Source: Planctomycetota bacterium (GTDB lineage: Bacteria; Planctomycetota; Phycisphaerae; Phycisphaerales; UBA1924). From it: DNA of 8,326 nucleotides. Positions 5,916 through 8,326 of this stretch are shown here, piece by piece; position 1 is the stretch's first letter; each line of letters begins with the position of its first letter. The DNA is taken from positions 1 to 8,326 of the forward strand of contig JAEYVB010000451.1 of assembly GCA_023429345.1 (NCBI GenBank), read 5' to 3'. The position numbers and the translations under genes are program-made. The notes under the pieces were generated by a model. That model saw only the letters and a program-made list of their open reading frames with translations, did not search any database and was not told the origin of the DNA.

Positions 5916-7415
5916 ATGGACCCCACCGCTCCCCCGCAGGCCTCTGAACCCCCGCCGCGGCGGTACCCCTGGGGCCACCGGCCACGCCTCGAGCCCGATC
6001 CCGGCCGGCCTCTGCTCGCCTGGGTCGCCCTCCTCGCCGCCGTTCTGTTCATCGGGATCACCGCCTGGATCCAGCAGACCGCCCCCTCCGCGGCCACGCG
6101 GGCCGCGGGCCAGCCGCCGCTGGTCCCGACCACCGCCCCCGTCCCCGGTGCCCAGTTCAGCTTCTTCGCCAAGTCCGGGGTCAAGCTCTATTACCTGGTG
6201 GACAATCCCGGCACCCCCAGCGCCGACCAGCACGCCGTCGCCGAGTCGATCGTCCAGAATATCGAGTCGATCGCCGGCGATGCCTACGACCAGCTCCGCA
6301 CCGCGATGATCGCCGGCGACCTCCTCGGCGCTGAGAAGGGCCTCGATCGGCTCGAGAAGATCAAGCCCGAGGCGCTCGAGGCCGACCCGCGACTCGCCGC
6401 CGACTGCGAGACACTGCGCGCCCTCTACACCAGCGGAACACCCCCCGCCGATCCCGACGCGTTCATCGACCGCCACGGCTGGTTCGGCCGCCTCGCCCTC
6501 ACCGGCGACCTCCCCAAGACCGACGCCGCCCGTGATGCGATCGTCGGCGGCGGCGGGGGGCTCGCCTTCCTCATGGTCGGCTTCCTCATCCTCGCCATCG
6601 CCGCGATCGTCACCGGCTTTGTGCTCCTGGTGGTCGGGATCGTCAAGGCGTCGAGCAACACGCTCCCCTCACGGTTCACGCCTCCGGCGCCCGGCGGCAG
6701 CGTGGCCATCGAGACGGTCGCCGTCTTCATCCTCGGCTTCATCGCCCTCAAGTTCATCACCGAGCTCGTCGCGCAGAAGGCCGGGCCGCAGACCGCGATG
6801 TACACCGCCATGGGCCTCCAGTGGTGCCTCGCGCCCCTCATCCTCTACCCGATCCTCCGCGGCGTCCCGGCGAAGCAGTGGCTCTACCTCGTCGGCCTGC
6901 ACAGGGGCCGCGGCCTCTTCCGCGAGATTGGCGCGGGCATCGTCGGCTACCTCGCCACGCTCCCGCTGCTCGCCGCGGGCATCGCCCTCGCGTGGCTGGC
7001 GATCATCCTGCAGGGCATCGCCGCCAAGCAGCGGGGCGAGGCGCCCCAGGGAGTCCAGAACCCCATTTTCGACATGGTCGGCGGCTCGCACGGCACGCTC
7101 CTGGTCGTGCTCTTCGCCATGCTCGCCTCGCTCTGGGCGCCCCTGGTCGAAGAGGCCGTCTTCCGCGGCTGCCTCTACCGCCACCTGCGCGGCTACCTGC
7201 ACTTCGTCCCCGCCGGCATCGTCACCGCCCTGGGCTTCGGCTTCATGCACAACTACCCCGTCCTGCTCCTGGGCCCGGTCATCGCCCTGGGTTTCGGCTT
7301 CGCCCTCATCCGCGAATGGCGCGGCAGCCTCGTCGCCTGCATGACCGCCCACTGCATCCACAACGCCACCATCGTGACGGTGCTCCTCTCGATGCTCAAG
7401 CTCGCGGATGTGTGA
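5916..7415 (+). CDS. CPBP family intramembrane glutamic endopeptidase (CAAX/Abi type) with large N-terminal domain
   Basis: A 499-residue polytopic membrane protein starting at ATG 5916, directly after a run of seven Cs and with no Shine-Dalgarno. The C-terminal core carries all CPBP motifs: EEAVFR (Glu412, Glu413, Arg417), FGFMH (Phe441, His445) and HCIHN (His479, Asn483), which form the glutamate-based active site inside the membrane. Hydrophobic segments are near 33-52, 213-243, 265-285, 300-316, 336-366, 393-411, 430-443, 449-464 and 471-494. Between the first and second lies about 160 residues of soluble sequence with helical, charged stretches (105-170), probably extracytoplasmic. Typical CPBP proteins are about 200-300 residues, so this is a fused or extended form. 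Bacterial members process peptides, serve bacteriocin immunity or regulate membrane signalling; the substrate here is unknown. It lies 71 bp after the repressor gene on the same strand, so read-through or separate transcription are both possible. Confidence 0.9.
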   Translation: MDPTAPPQASEPPPRRYPWGHRPRLEPDPGRPLLAWVALLAAVLFIGITAWIQQTAPSAATRAAGQPPLVPTTAPVPGAQFSFFAKSGVKLYYLVDNPGTPSADQHAVAESIVQNIESIAGDAYDQLRTAMIAGDLLGAEKGLDRLEKIKPEALEADPRLAADCETLRALYTSGTPPADPDAFIDRHGWFGRLALTGDLPKTDAARDAIVGGGGGLAFLMVGFLILAIAAIVTGFVLLVVGIVKASSNTLPSRFTPPAPGGSVAIETVAVFILGFIALKFITELVAQKAGPQTAMYTAMGLQWCLAPLILYPILRGVPAKQWLYLVGLHRGRGLFREIGAGIVGYLATLPLLAAGIALAWLAIILQGIAAKQRGEAPQGVQNPIFDMVGGSHGTLLVVLFAMLASLWAPLVEEAVFRGCLYRHLRGYLHFVPAGIVTALGFGFMHNYPVLLLGPVIALGFGFALIREWRGSLVACMTAHCIHNATIVTVLLSMLKLADV

Positions 7416-7451
7416 TTTTGGCCCAGCGTCACTCCGCCTCTCCGGGCTGAG

Positions 7452-8326
7452 CTAGCGGATCTTCAGCACCGGCCGCGTCTTCCCCTGGCGGATCGACGCC
7501 AGCGACACCTGCTGTTCGATGTTCTCGACCAGGTCCTCCAGGGCCGCGGCCAGCGGGCCCTTGCGGAAGTTCGCCGAGGGGTCGCCCTTGTCCGAGTTCT
7601 CGCGGAGCGCTGTGGTGATCGGCACCGCGCCGAGGAAGGGCACGCCCAGGCGCGCCGCCATCTTCTCGGCCCCGCCCTTGCCGAAGATGTCGTATTCCTT
7701 GCCGTCGTCGCCGACGAAGAAGCTCATGTTCTCGACGACGCCCAGCACCTCGATCCCGAGCTGCTGGAACATCTTCGCCGCCCGCACCGCGTCGTCCTGC
7801 GCCACCCGCTGCGGCGTGCAGACCACCACCGCGCCCGTGAGCTTCAGCGACTGCGCCATCGTCAGCGCCACATCCCCCGTCCCCGGCGGCAGGTCGATGA
7901 TGAGGTAGTCGAGCTCGCCCCAGTCGCTCTGCTCGGCGAGCTGCTTGAAGGCCCCGTGCGCCATCGGCCCGCGCCAGATCAGCGGCTTGTCGGGATCGAC
8001 GAGCTTCCCGATGGTGATCGCCTTCACCCCGTGCACGAGGAACGGCTGGAGCCGCCCCTGCACCACCGCCTGGTCAAAGTCGTGCAGCCCCAGCATCGTC
8101 GGTGCCGAAGGCCCGTAGATGTCGCCATCCAGGAGCCCCACCGCGTGCCCCCGCCGCGCCAGCCCGACCGCGAGGTTCACCGCGATCGCGCTCTTGCCCA
8201 CGCCCCCTTTCCCCGCGCCCACCGCCACCACGTGCTTCACCCACGGCGCTGCGCTGACCTGCCCCTGCGGCGTCGGCGCCAGCCCGGGGATCGGCTTGTG
8301 ACCGCCCCCCGCGCCCCCCGTACTGC
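7452..8326 (-). CDS. mrp: Mrp/NBP35-type P-loop ATPase, iron-sulfur carrier family (5' end outside window)
   Basis: The frame is open to the right edge: 28 residues precede the GTG at 8240, so that codon is internal, not the start, and 290 residues are visible. The visible part opens with a Gly-rich linker and GHKPIPGLAPTP, as between the N-terminal DUF59 domain and the ATPase of bacterial Mrp proteins. Then come VKHVVAV, the deviant Walker A GKGGVGKS (38-45), DGDIYGPSAPTMLG (66-79), IIDLPPGTGD (142-151) and VENMS (197-201). The family binds and transfers Fe-S clusters to apo-proteins, using a CXXC just after ENMS. Here that position reads FFVGDDGKEYDIFG, with Gly-Asp-Asp-Gly at 205-208 and no cysteine, and only one Cys is visible in the whole fragment. 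It is therefore a confident family member whose Fe-S carrier function is doubtful. It converges on the protease gene with 36 bp between stops. Confidence 0.92.
   Translation of the reverse strand, partial: STGGAGGGHKPIPGLAPTPQGQVSAAPWVKHVVAVGAGKGGVGKSAIAVNLAVGLARRGHAVGLLDGDIYGPSAPTMLGLHDFDQAVVQGRLQPFLVHGVKAITIGKLVDPDKPLIWRGPMAHGAFKQLAEQSDWGELDYLIIDLPPGTGDVALTMAQSLKLTGAVVVCTPQRVAQDDAVRAAKMFQQLGIEVLGVVENMSFFVGDDGKEYDIFGKGGAEKMAARLGVPFLGAVPITTALRENSDKGDPSANFRKGPLAAALEDLVENIEQQVSLASIRQGKTRPVLKIR

Noticed and set aside
7416..7451. Possible bidirectional terminator between the protease and mrp genes
   Set aside because: Only a four-base GCCC/GGGC stem could be found, with no T-run in the correct place for either gene.

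Overview
The window is a very GC-rich, gene-dense bacterial segment with strong C/G third-position bias, holding seven protein genes (two cut by the window edges) and almost no non-coding DNA. No tRNA, rRNA, CRISPR array, insertion sequence or phage structural gene is visible. The mix of an archaeal-type phosphohexomutase, weak or absent Shine-Dalgarno sequences and extreme GC would fit a planctomycete such as a Phycisphaerae lineage, but this is an inference from style and not a marker-based assignment.

Layout, left to right. (1) Bases 1-2032, plus strand: the C-terminal end of a GT4-type glycosyltransferase, overlapped by the GTGA start/stop of a second, longer glycosyltransferase (542 aa) that carries an extra C-terminal Rossmann-like domain. 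They look like the end of a surface-glycan operon. (2) Bases 2029-3854, minus strand: a small zinc-ribbon, tail-anchored membrane protein followed by a phosphoglucosamine/phosphomannomutase (GlmM-like). Its stop codon overlaps that of the converging glycosyltransferase. (3) Bases 3877-4824, plus strand: a lipoprotein of the helical-backbone metal/siderophore/cobalamin substrate-binding family, divergent from the zinc-ribbon gene and with no permease or ATPase beside it. (4) Bases 4825-5844: a regulatory stretch (hairpin, phased CCCGTG half-sites, a promoter-like TACAAT and an AGGAG box) leading into an XRE-HTH plus S24 peptidase repressor. This repressor keeps the Ala-Gly cleavage site and the Ser/Lys dyad of LexA and lambda CI. 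(5) Bases 5916-7415: a CPBP (CAAX/Abi) family membrane glutamic protease with an unusually large N-terminal extracytoplasmic region. (6) Bases 7452-8326, minus strand: most of a Mrp/NBP35-type P-loop ATPase. It runs off the right edge and lacks the CXXC that normally binds the Fe-S cluster.

The glycosyltransferases and the phosphohexomutase plausibly serve envelope polysaccharide synthesis (sugar activation and sugar transfer). The most interesting part is the autocleavable LexA/CI-like repressor with its own operator-like upstream DNA, followed 71 bp later by a membrane protease. Whether the two form a stress-response unit is a hypothesis only.
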